In this document: piece after piece, positions 6,438 to 12,168 of the stretch
How positions within the stretch are numbered: the first letter of the stretch is position 1
Layout of the letters: each line of letters opens with the position of its first letter
Origin: a virus
Length of the DNA: 22,486 bases
Reading direction: 5' to 3' (one strand)
IMG/VR virus record: IMGVR_UViG_3300035698_011428
Coordinates: 1-22,486 of that record
The notes under the pieces: generated by a model
What the model saw: only the letters and a program-made list of their open reading frames with translations
Databases searched by the model: none
What the model was told of the DNA's origin: nothing
Position numbers and translations under genes: made by a program

Positions 6438-6479
6438 ACAGGCTATTAAATAGAATAGAGTTTAATTAAGAGGTGTAAC

Positions 6480-6635
6480 ATGAAACGGTATAGAATGAAG
6501 GTGGCAAGGGGGCTCGGGCAAATGTTTATGCGAGGTAAAATCGTCGACATACTAAGAGTTGATGATCGACACTGGGTAACGACACTCCGATATAAAACAA
6601 AGCCCGATAAAAAAGTGTTGACATATATTGACTGA
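6480..6635 (+). CDS. Small basic hypothetical protein, first rightward gene
   Basis: A 51-residue basic protein (MKRYRMKVARGLGQMFMRGK, then IVDILRVDDRHWVTTLRYKT) with likely beta-strand content in the second half. AGAGGTGTAAC stands directly before the ATG, nearly the same as before 7741. It is the first product of the rightward arm from a consensus promoter and so should be expressed immediately. Small basic early proteins are often host-takeover or DNA-binding factors, but no family is recognised. The stop TGA is followed at once by TAA. Confidence 0.7.
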   Translation: MKRYRMKVARGLGQMFMRGKIVDILRVDDRHWVTTLRYKTKPDKKVLTYID

Positions 6636-6646
6636 TAACCTATAAC
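6618..6646 (+). promoter_or_regulatory. Sigma-70 promoter P2 overlapping the end of the previous gene
   Basis: TTGACA (6618-6623), 17-bp spacer, TATAAC (6641-6646). The -35 lies inside the last codons of the 6480-6635 gene. Predicted start near 6653, reading into the 6803 gene. Confidence 0.72.
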
Positions 6647-6647
6647 A

Positions 6648-6674
6648 CCGGGCAGTATTAGGTATACCGCCCGG
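6648..6674 (+). promoter_or_regulatory. Stem-loop at the P2 start site
   Basis: CCGGGC (6648-6653) pairs with GCCCGG (6669-6674); inside, GTAT (6655-6658) pairs with ATAC (6664-6667) around a 5-base loop, with one A-C mismatch. No U-tract follows, so it is not a standard terminator. It straddles the predicted P2 start, so it may be an operator at DNA level or a 3' structure for P1 transcripts. Confidence 0.5.
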
Positions 6675-6802
6675 ATATATCAGGTTTATATACAAGGCAA
6701 AATTAAACGACAAGCAACAAACAGGGTAATGCTACTATCGAGACAAGTTTTGACCGATGACGGCAGTACAAGATTTTGACTATTTAATCACGAGGGTATA
6801 AA

Positions 6803-7123
6803 ATGAACACAATACAGAAAATGCTATACTTGCGGGAACTTAAAAAGTACCCCCGGTCGACACCCTATGAGAACTTGAGTAAGTTTTACACTTACAAACT
6901 ACAAAAACAAGGTTATTATCACGATATGACTTTACGGAGTTTAGTCACAAGGTTTTTGTTTCGGCGTGTTGTGAGTATCGCCAAAGGATATTATTTCAGG
7001 TTACACTATTACTACGATCAAAACAATGATTTGCGGAATAGCTTAGTAACGGGCGTAACATATAATTGTTATGTATTGCATGTTAACTGGTATAACAAAA
7101 AATTATCATTAAAACAAAAATAG
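6803..7123 (+). CDS. Hypothetical early protein rich in Tyr and basic residues
   Basis: A 106-residue, strongly basic protein with many tyrosines and aromatic residues (for example YPRSTPYENLSKFYTYKLQK and AKGYYFRLHYYYDQN). No cysteine motif, signal or membrane helix. The start has GAGGGTATAAA ahead of the ATG, a ribosome-site form that recurs before several early genes. It is transcribed alone between P2 and P3. Not recognised. Composition suggests nucleic-acid contact, but that is inference. Confidence 0.7.
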   Translation: MNTIQKMLYLRELKKYPRSTPYENLSKFYTYKLQKQGYYHDMTLRSLVTRFLFRRVVSIAKGYYFRLHYYYDQNNDLRNSLVTGVTYNCYVLHVNWYNKKLSLKQK

Positions 7124-7126
7124 TAC

Positions 7127-7155
7127 TTGACATACTATCCGGGTTATGCTATAAT
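7127..7155 (+). promoter_or_regulatory. Sigma-70 promoter P3 (extended -10)
   Basis: TTGACA (7127-7132), 17-bp spacer, TATAAT (7150-7155), preceded by TGC. It starts four bases after the stop codon of the 6803 gene. Predicted RNA start near 7162. Confidence 0.9.
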
Positions 7156-7161
7156 GCCTAT

Positions 7162-7264
7162 AGTGAATTGACAAGTGAATAAAACATCTAAACACCTCCT
7201 TTTAATCATAGGTATCGGCGGTATCACATACTACCGTCGATACCATATTTTGGAGAATGATAAA
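7162..7264 (+). promoter_or_regulatory. P3 leader with anti-Shine-Dalgarno copy and strong hairpin
   Basis: The leader contains ACACCTCCTTTT (7192-7203), which includes the CACCTCC core of the 16S rRNA 3' end and is complementary to Shine-Dalgarno sequences. Eight bases later, 7211-7223 and 7232-7244 form a 13-bp stem (GGTATCGGCGGTA with TACCGTCGATACC, one G-T wobble) around an 8-base loop. A GGAG at 7252-7255 then precedes the first AUG. The arrangement suggests RNA-level control: base-pairing of the anti-SD copy with a local or distant ribosome site, with the hairpin as spacer or switch. No known riboswitch class is recognised. Confidence 0.5.
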
Positions 7265-7345
7265 ATGACAAATAAGGAATTTATGACGATAATATGAATG
7301 GCGATATTATGCTTTATTGCGTTAATGTGAATTGGAAGGGTATAG
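7265..7345 (+). other. Micro-ORF for a membrane helix interrupted by two TGA codons
   Basis: After GGAG, an ATG at 7265 opens MTNKEFMTII then TGA (7295), MAILCFIALM then TGA (7328), then IGRV and TAG. Read with Trp at both TGA codons it would be a 26-residue single-pass membrane peptide, and Trp would fit both places. TGA is a normal stop elsewhere in the window (several ATGA overlaps), so recoding of the genome is excluded. Either these are two tiny peptides of ten residues, a decayed gene, or a readthrough case. Coding status is doubtful. Confidence 0.3.
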
Positions 7346-7346
7346 A

Positions 7347-7664
7347 ATGGAATGGCAATTAATAGAAGTAAAAGACATCGATTGTGCAATGGATAACAGC
7401 GGCATTTATACTGTTATCCATCGTAAAACGTCCGATAAAACTCATAAAGGTTATGCCGATTATCGGGTATTTGTCCGTATCGATATTATGAGGTCTTGTG
7501 ACGATATCCCGCTAATCAGTTTTTACGGACTCGAAAATAACGTCCGAAAACATGTTATGCGGTGGTTAGACGATAACGCTTGTCAAGTATCGACGGAACA
7601 TGCAAGTTATATCGGACGTGAATTACATCGGGCAACTACTGACATTAATTATATTCAAGAATAG
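7347..7664 (+). CDS. Hypothetical early protein
   Basis: A 105-residue protein starting at the ATG at 7347, with GGAAGGGTATAGA upstream; an in-frame TTG at 7332 lies inside that ribosome site and is unlikely. The N-terminal half is beta-rich (WQLIEVKDIDCAMDNSGIYT, YRVFVRIDI), followed by a helix near NVRKHVMRWLDDNA. No cysteine cluster or membrane segment. Not recognised. The following 76 bases (7665-7740) hold a weak inverted repeat, TCATCG/CGATGA (7682-7704), and another GGGTCAT. Confidence 0.7.
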   Translation: MEWQLIEVKDIDCAMDNSGIYTVIHRKTSDKTHKGYADYRVFVRIDIMRSCDDIPLISFYGLENNVRKHVMRWLDDNACQVSTEHASYIGRELHRATTDINYIQE

Positions 7665-7740
7665 GAGATAAACAAATAGGGTCATCGGACCCCCCGCTCG
7701 ATGATCCTGTTAGTTAATCTTTTAAAAAGGAAGGTGTAAC

Positions 7741-7884
7741 ATGAAACATCGAAACACTAAAGAGTATTTGCGAAACTTAAATCACGACGGAAAATGCAAT
7801 TGTAAGTATTGCCGCAAGTTTAACGCCGATGCACAAAAAGTATTGGAACGCGAATTAAAAAGACTTGACACCGAGGTAAAATGA
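7741..7884 (+). CDS. Small CxCxxC zinc-knuckle protein A
   Basis: A 47-residue basic protein with a CNCKYC motif (C19, C21, C24) in its middle and a charged C-terminal helix (DAQKVLERELKRLDTEVK). GGAAGGTGTAAC precedes the ATG, as before 6480. The stop overlaps the next ATG. The next gene has the same CxCxxC-plus-helix plan, so they look like diverged copies. Function unknown; a bound metal is likely but a fourth ligand (His3 or His15) is only a guess. Confidence 0.6.
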   Translation: MKHRNTKEYLRNLNHDGKCNCKYCRKFNADAQKVLERELKRLDTEVK

Positions 7885-8051
7885 TATTTAGAAAAGTATT
7901 AGAAAATCTATGTTACTACGATAAGCGAAACCCGGACGGGGATTTTGTCAATACTGGAGAGAACAATAAAAAGCTCGATCCCTGTTATTGCGATAATTGT
8001 TTTTATGGTCGTACGGAATTGGCAGAGGAAATAATAAGGCTAAGAAAATAA
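7881..8051 (+). CDS. Small CxCxxC zinc-knuckle protein B
   Basis: A 56-residue protein coupled to the previous gene by ATGA. It carries CYCDNC (C35, C37, C40) followed by a helix (TELAEEIIRLRK), the same layout as its neighbour. An extra Cys11 could be the fourth ligand. There is no separate ribosome site except GAGG within the overlap. Ends just before promoter P4. Confidence 0.58.
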   Translation: MIFRKVLENLCYYDKRNPDGDFVNTGENNKKLDPCYCDNCFYGRTELAEEIIRLRK

Positions 8052-8060
8052 ATAATTATC

Positions 8061-8089
8061 TTGACTTTAATATAAAATTGTGATATAAT
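8061..8089 (+). promoter_or_regulatory. Sigma-70 promoter P4, giving a leaderless message
   Basis: TTGACT (8061-8066), 17-bp spacer, TATAAT (8084-8089). The expected start six to eight bases later falls on the ATG at 8096 itself, leaving no room for a ribosome binding site. Confidence 0.82.
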
Positions 8090-8095
8090 GAGGGT

Positions 8096-9457
8096 ATGAC
8101 AATGGATGTAAAACAAACTATTTTACAAGCTACTCGGGATATAGTCCTAAACTACCGCCCTGCAAAACTTGGAGAATTGACGCGGATCGACGCGGAATTG
8201 TGTAAGTTAAACCCGACTTTATGCGACGATGGAGACACGGGCAAAATTGCGTTCGGCCCGGATAACAAGCGTACGAAGTTGCGAACTGCAAGATTTTTAA
8301 CTCGAAAACTCAACCTACACAATGACTTTTTAAATGACGTCGAGATCAGGACAATTCAGACCAACATCGATGACATTTTATTTGACACGGATGACCTTGT
8401 TAAAACATTTATTTCAACAGGGGAGGATATCCGAGACAATTACTCGAATGACGTTGGCGGTAGTTCCTGCATGTCAGGGAACTGCTCTGATTATGTCGGA
8501 CTATATGTCGATAATCCCGATGTTTATAGTCAACTTATTATGACGCGGGGTAACGATTCGGCCCGAGCTATGGTGGTTAAACTTGATAATGGAGAGTATC
8601 TACTTGACCGAATATATACTGACGCCGAGGACCTTGTAATTAAAATGGAAAATTACGCAGATAAACAGGGCTGGTTAAAGCGTGAACATTTATCAGGTAA
8701 TGATATGCAATTAATTGTCACGGGGCTCATTTATATCGACGGAGAGGTACCATATCAAGATACTTTAGACCGCGGACGTATCCGGGACGGCCTACTTGAT
8801 TTAATGGCCGATACTTGTCACGATTACGATTTTACGGTAGATAATACCGACGGAAGTGTAGAGGGCGGGTATGTTTGTGACAATTGCGGATGTCATCTAG
8901 TAGAAAATGAAGCACGGAGATTTAACGATTATATGTATTGCGAATGTTGTTTTGATGATATCGCATTTTCTTGTGTAAATTGTAATAATACCCATTCTAT
9001 TGAGAACGGTATTCTTATTGAAAGTCTCGGGACCATATGTGAGGGTTGTTATTGTGAGGATTATACACGATGCGAAATATGCGACGAACATGTTTTACAG
9101 GATGACTCTCGTTTTGTTGAGTCTACTGAACAGGACGTATGCAATAACTGTTTAGAACATCATTTTCAGCAGTGTCCCGTATGTAATGAGTATTTCGAGT
9201 TTGGCGGTATGGTCCGTTCTTTACTCGGCGAGGTTATTTGCTGGGGTTGTCTCGAAAATTCGACTGATCCCAAAAAAGCAAAACATAACAAACTTATAGA
9301 GTACCCCGGACAGATGACATTTGATTTTCGGGATGACATCGATGTAACCGCCGTGGATTTTCAGGACAGAATCGTTGCGGGTTGCGATAGGTCTACATTT
9401 CAGCGGGATACTCCGAACTGGTATTTTTCGAGTCCTCTAAACGGAAGGCACATATGA
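8096..9457 (+). CDS. Large early protein with eight CxxC pairs (LIM/treble-clef-like zinc array)
   Basis: A 453-residue protein in three parts. Residues 1-115 are polar and helical. Residues 123-195 hold SSCMSGNC, then YVDNPDVYSQLIM, ARAMVVKLDNGEYLLDRIY and a terminal GW, a block I associate with phage and large-virus proteins of unknown role. Residues 260-386 contain eight CxxC pairs at 261, 282, 293, 315, 326, 349, 360 and 382, spaced like consecutive LIM or treble-clef modules (about four zinc domains). The tail (387-453) is acidic. The message looks leaderless: ATG at 8096 or 8102 lies at the P4 start site. Its stop overlaps the metallopeptidase start. Likely a protein- or nucleic-acid-binding scaffold; no enzyme motif seen. 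Confidence 0.85.
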   Translation: MTMDVKQTILQATRDIVLNYRPAKLGELTRIDAELCKLNPTLCDDGDTGKIAFGPDNKRTKLRTARFLTRKLNLHNDFLNDVEIRTIQTNIDDILFDTDDLVKTFISTGEDIRDNYSNDVGGSSCMSGNCSDYVGLYVDNPDVYSQLIMTRGNDSARAMVVKLDNGEYLLDRIYTDAEDLVIKMENYADKQGWLKREHLSGNDMQLIVTGLIYIDGEVPYQDTLDRGRIRDGLLDLMADTCHDYDFTVDNTDGSVEGGYVCDNCGCHLVENEARRFNDYMYCECCFDDIAFSCVNCNNTHSIENGILIESLGTICEGCYCEDYTRCEICDEHVLQDDSRFVESTEQDVCNNCLEHHFQQCPVCNEYFEFGGMVRSLLGEVICWGCLENSTDPKKAKHNKLIEYPGQMTFDFRDDIDVTAVDFQDRIVAGCDRSTFQRDTPNWYFSSPLNGRHI

Positions 9458-10278
9458 CAAAAACAGATAGTTTAAAAGAGTTTTGGTTTAGATCAACTAA
9501 GCAGATTTTTCGGGATTTAAATAAGCACGTTCTCGACAAAGGCAGTCGGCATAAGCACCGCATTTTTATTAACAGGGGCTCGAACATTTTACTTATGGCC
9601 CATCTGGACACGGTCCAAAAACCGAAATGGGACCGGCTTGAAGGTGATACGTTATACGCCGCCGGATTAGATGATCGGCTTGGATGTTATTTGGCGTATC
9701 GAGTTGCCGAGAATCTGGGTCTTGATTTACTACTGACCGATCACGAAGAATGTGGTAAAACTACCGGGGCATTTCATACCCTGAAAGACTATAACTGGAT
9801 CGCTGAGTTTGACCGTGGCGGGGCCGATGTCGTCACCTATGATCTGGACAGCCCGGAGTTTATAGACGCTCTGGACGATTTCTGGGGTGTTGGGCAGGGA
9901 ACGTACTCGGATATAGCGAGTCTGGATACTACCGCTTGTTGTGTGAATGTCGGTATCGGATATCAGTTAGACCATAGTGCAGATAGTTACGCGGACCTGT
10001 CCGAAACCGCTAATCAAATGCAGCGATTTCAGCAATTTTATAATAAGTATAAAGACAGTAAATTCACGCAAGTTGAATCCGAGCCTATTGACTGGATGGA
10101 AGACGAAATACCCTCTCGGAAAAATTCGCGACGGTTTTGGGATGAATGCGATATTTGCGGAGGTGGCGGTGTAAAACCGATATTCGGGTACTTACTATGC
10201 CGTGATTGTGTAGAGTATATGGTCGAATCTTGTAGAATAGATAACGAGCTTGCAGGCATAGATCATCGGGAACGATAA
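9454..10278 (+). CDS. M28/M42/M20-type zinc metallopeptidase with C-terminal zinc ribbon
   Basis: A 274-residue cytoplasmic protein with the two-metal peptidase motif set: NILLMAHLDTV (H50, D52), AAGLDDRLG (D73), TDHEECG (E98, E99), FDRGGAD (D120), and the closing SDIASLDTT with VNVGIGYQLDHS (H174). These are the ligand and base positions of co-catalytic zinc aminopeptidases and carboxypeptidases. Residues after about 190 leave the family: a helical linker, then a CDICGGGG...CRDC zinc ribbon. It is shorter than typical M42 enzymes and lacks an obvious dimerisation insert. No signal peptide, so it acts on cytosolic peptides or amide substrates. Coupled by ATGA to the cysteine-rich gene, which may supply targeting. 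Confidence 0.87.
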   Translation: MTKTDSLKEFWFRSTKQIFRDLNKHVLDKGSRHKHRIFINRGSNILLMAHLDTVQKPKWDRLEGDTLYAAGLDDRLGCYLAYRVAENLGLDLLLTDHEECGKTTGAFHTLKDYNWIAEFDRGGADVVTYDLDSPEFIDALDDFWGVGQGTYSDIASLDTTACCVNVGIGYQLDHSADSYADLSETANQMQRFQQFYNKYKDSKFTQVESEPIDWMEDEIPSRKNSRRFWDECDICGGGGVKPIFGYLLCRDCVEYMVESCRIDNELAGIDHRER

Positions 10279-10292
10279 GAAGGAAGGCAAAA

Positions 10293-10469
10293 ATGCTGGA
10301 TTATAACGATGACATGGTCAGGTTGTTTGTATTGTCACAGATACCCATAGATTTACGGTGGGTTTACGACGCTATGCACATGTTATGGCAAGAGGGCAAA
10401 CTGTCTTTTAACGAGTATATATTTATGTTACACGATCTGTATTATGAAAATAATAAAGAATTGTCTTGA
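10293..10469 (+). CDS. Small helical hypothetical protein
   Basis: A 58-residue protein (MLDYNDDMVRLFVLSQIPID, then LRWVYDAMHMLWQEGKL) rich in Met, Trp and Tyr, likely a compact helical bundle. AAGGAAGGCAAAA precedes the ATG. Its stop codon overlaps the -35 of promoter P5. Last gene of the P4 unit. Not recognised. Confidence 0.65.
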   Translation: MLDYNDDMVRLFVLSQIPIDLRWVYDAMHMLWQEGKLSFNEYIFMLHDLYYENNKELS

Positions 10470-10494
10470 CATCGACATCGGGATATGTTATACT
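10466..10494 (+). promoter_or_regulatory. Sigma-70 promoter P5 (extended -10)
   Basis: TTGACA (10466-10471), 17-bp spacer, TATACT (10489-10494), with TGT just before the -10. It overlaps the stop of the preceding gene. It is the last clear promoter before the long downstream gene run, so it may drive the replication genes. Confidence 0.82.
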
Positions 10495-10519
10495 ATATTG
10501 TGGAAATAGAGGGTATAAA

Positions 10520-10696
10520 GTGGGTGATAAAAAAACAATCGAAGAACTCTGGCCGGACCCGTCGCCAAAATTGACGCCGAGAGATATGACAAAAGAAGTT
10601 ATGGGACGATGCCGAAGATGTGGCACCGTATTCGGTATTTTGCCCGAACAAAGTAAGGCGTGTCCTAAGTGTAAAGTTATTCATATTCAAGCATAG
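10520..10696 (+). CDS. Small zinc-ribbon protein (GTG start)
   Basis: A 58-residue protein. The GTG at 10520 is chosen because GAGGGTATAAA precedes it, the same ribosome-site form as before 6803; an upstream in-frame ATG at 10466 lies inside promoter P5 and would not be transcribed. The N-terminus is acidic-proline (IEELWPDPSPKLTPRD); the C-terminal half is a zinc ribbon with CRRC (C34, C37) and CPKC. Function unknown. Confidence 0.72.
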   Translation: MGDKKTIEELWPDPSPKLTPRDMTKEVMGRCRRCGTVFGILPEQSKACPKCKVIHIQA

Positions 10697-10723
10697 AGGA
10701 CCTATTAGAATTGAGGAAGTAGT

Positions 10724-10924
10724 ATGTATCTCGATAAAAAAAATACTAGGCTACGTATTTTAGAAAAGGTCAAACGGGATCGACCCGGGTGGTTATGTAC
10801 GAGAGTGTCCGAAAAAGTATTACGTCAGTTGGATATTAAAATCGACGCGATGCTAGATCAGGCTATTCATAGCCACCCGAGCAAAGGGAAAACATTCAGT
10901 CAAATTCTATTCGGAGGTAAATAA
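10724..10924 (+). CDS. Small basic hypothetical protein
   Basis: A 66-residue basic protein, with RVSEKVLRQLDIKIDAMLDQ followed by HSHPSKGKTFSQIL. The RVS...L..L then HPS.GKTF pattern is one I recall from small phage proteins without assigned function. GAGGAAGTAGT precedes the ATG. Short Lys/Arg-rich N-terminal helix suggests DNA contact. No cysteine cluster. Confidence 0.68.
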   Translation: MYLDKKNTRLRILEKVKRDRPGWLCTRVSEKVLRQLDIKIDAMLDQAIHSHPSKGKTFSQILFGGK

Positions 10925-10927
10925 GTT

Positions 10928-11140
10928 ATGATAGGGACAAAGGCCTACTGTAGAAGTTGCGGAAATTTCTTTTACATTGTACTCCGCACAAGTCGATGGG
11001 TTAAAACATGGATAAAACATCACAGAACCGGCGAGGACGTATTTGTTTTCAAAAAACAAAAAGCTACCTCCCAAAAATATGCGTCTGTGACGGGTGTTCC
11101 GTGTCCGAGGTGCAAAAAACATAAATTAGCGAGGGCATAA
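10928..11140 (+). CDS. Small zinc-ribbon protein
   Basis: A 70-residue very basic protein with YCRSCGNFF (C8, C11) near the start and CPRCKKHKL near the end, a split zinc ribbon with about 48 residues between the pairs. A tryptophan- and lysine-rich middle (RWVKTWIKHHRTGEDVF) could bind RNA or DNA. GGAGG in the end of the previous gene serves as ribosome site. Not recognised. Confidence 0.7.
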   Translation: MIGTKAYCRSCGNFFYIVLRTSRWVKTWIKHHRTGEDVFVFKKQKATSQKYASVTGVPCPRCKKHKLARA

Positions 11141-11143
11141 ATT

Positions 11144-11269
11144 ATGTGTGAGTGTCCAATATGTGGCGGTACTAAGTGGAAAGATGTAGGGTCTTGCGAT
11201 GAAGGTTGCTGTGATAAATATGAATGCGAAAATTGTGGACATCAGGAACTTGAGGAAGTCGCGGATTAA
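11144..11269 (+). CDS. 41-residue cysteine-rich zinc-ribbon peptide
   Basis: MCECPICGGTKWKDVGSCDE, then GCCDKYECENCGHQE: nine cysteines in 41 residues, with CPIC (C4, C7) and CENC (C28, C31) as the evident ribbon and extra cysteines between. Starts three bases after the previous stop, so probably coupled. Acidic tail. No function assigned. Confidence 0.62.
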   Translation: MCECPICGGTKWKDVGSCDEGCCDKYECENCGHQELEEVAD

Positions 11270-11285
11270 TATAAAGGAATAAATT

Positions 11286-11420
11286 ATGAGTCAGAGTAAA
11301 GCCAGTAAACTGAGAGAACACAAGTATCTTATGAGTATTGAAGCTCGCCGGATGAAGGGTATCGGATCGTCACAGCGTAAAAAGAGCCCAAGACACGGAG
11401 GGCTGAACTTTGGGAAGTAA
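11286..11420 (+). CDS. Small basic hypothetical protein before the sigma-like gene
   Basis: A 44-residue basic protein (MSQSKASKLREHKYLMSIEA, then RRMKGIGSSQRKKSPRHGGL). AAAGGAATAAATT precedes the ATG. Its TAA is one base from the ATG of the sigma-like factor. Too short to classify; the basic, Gly/Ser-rich tail looks flexible. Confidence 0.52.
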   Translation: MSQSKASKLREHKYLMSIEARRMKGIGSSQRKKSPRHGGLNFGK

Positions 11421-11421
11421 A

Positions 11422-12042
11422 ATGACTTTCGAACATTACTATGCCACTACTTTTGAGACGTGGGTGGACCGATTTGCTACACGGCTTAATGATCGCGAAG
11501 AGGCCGAGGATCGTGTTCAACTTATATTCACTCGCTTGATCCCCCGTAAGGAATTTTGTGAAGATCTGATTGCGAAAGGGGAAATGGACAAATATATTAA
11601 TCGTTGTCTCTGTTTGCAACGTGTGGATATATACCGGGATCAATATGGAAGGGGCACTGGTACAGGACGTATGCCCACGGTCAGCATTGATCCAGAGAAT
11701 ATAGATTTTTTGTCTTCTCTACGGGGCAACCAACAAAACTCCGAGGCAGAGGAAGCCGCCGAGTTAAATAATTTTTATGACAAGGCCCTCAAATTACTAG
11801 ACAACCCTCGGAGGGTAATAGCAGAATGTGGATTCGAAACCATCGGTGATTTACGACAGTATATACTCATCCAGTACACGCGGAATGGTCGGACTTTTGC
11901 GGAGATTGCTAAGTTGACGGGGGTGCCCCGGTCGAGTATACACGAACATTATCGAAAGATCGTCGCGGCGATTATACCCGCCATAGAAGAATTTATTGGG
12001 GAAAAATTAGATATCTCGGAAAATGGTCTGGATATTTCTTGA
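11422..12042 (+). CDS. Sigma-70/ECF-like factor or sigma-fold regulator
   Basis: A 206-residue protein resembling a divergent ECF-type sigma factor. The N-terminal part (EEAEDRVQLIFTRLIP, then YINRCLCLQRVDIYRDQYGR) has the helical pattern of sigma region 2. The C-terminal part has a helix-turn-helix like region 4: RTFAEIAKLTGVPRSSIHEH at residues 157-176. The linker contains an acidic, Gln-rich segment. It would bind RNA polymerase to redirect transcription or act as a phage regulator; region 2.4 promoter-contact residues are not obvious. ATG at 11422 is preferred over the in-frame TTG at 11410. The 126 bases after it (12043-12168) hold no consensus promoter and no gene. Confidence 0.65.
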   Translation: MTFEHYYATTFETWVDRFATRLNDREEAEDRVQLIFTRLIPRKEFCEDLIAKGEMDKYINRCLCLQRVDIYRDQYGRGTGTGRMPTVSIDPENIDFLSSLRGNQQNSEAEEAAELNNFYDKALKLLDNPRRVIAECGFETIGDLRQYILIQYTRNGRTFAEIAKLTGVPRSSIHEHYRKIVAAIIPAIEEFIGEKLDISENGLDIS

Positions 12043-12168
12043 AGAATAGCCGATAGATAGGTAGTGGAAAGAGAAAACGATCAACTGGCCCCGACCAAAT
12101 TGATAAAGTGCTAGAGAGGGTCGACTTCATTTTTCCAATGTTTTTAAAACGTAGTGATGGAGAGCAAA

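Larger units (their letters stand above)
5597..6479. other. 883-bp non-coding divergent control region, possible replication origin
   Basis: No convincing ORF lies here on either strand. The region is AT-rich with scattered G-runs. A very AT-rich tract at about 5800-5860 could be an unwinding element. GGGACAG occurs twice at 5878-5893, with its inverse CTGTCCCCC near 5745. GGGTCA repeats lie at 5971-6091 and a 19-bp direct repeat at 6215-6261. Short inverted repeats are ATCGTC-N6-GACGAT (5631-5648), TGGTC-CTA-GACCA (6145-6157) and ACATG-A-CATGT (6351-6361). GGATATATCAG (6381-6391) recurs at 6673-6683. It ends in a consensus rightward promoter. No tRNA-like structure was found. Confidence 0.75.

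Noticed and set aside
5597-6479. tRNA gene or CRISPR array in the control region
   Set aside because: No cloverleaf-like arms and no regular repeat-spacer series; the direct repeats are two or four copies only.
6648-6674. Rho-independent terminator
   Set aside because: The stem is good but no run of T follows on the plus strand.
6776-6802. Extra promoter before the 6803 gene (TTGACT and TATAAA)
   Set aside because: Spacing is 15 bp and the supposed -10 is the GAGGGTATAAA ribosome-site region directly before the ATG.
7265-7345. Genome-wide reassignment of TGA to Trp
   Set aside because: TGA ends many well-supported genes here, several as ATGA overlaps with the next start, and Trp in the clear genes is TGG.
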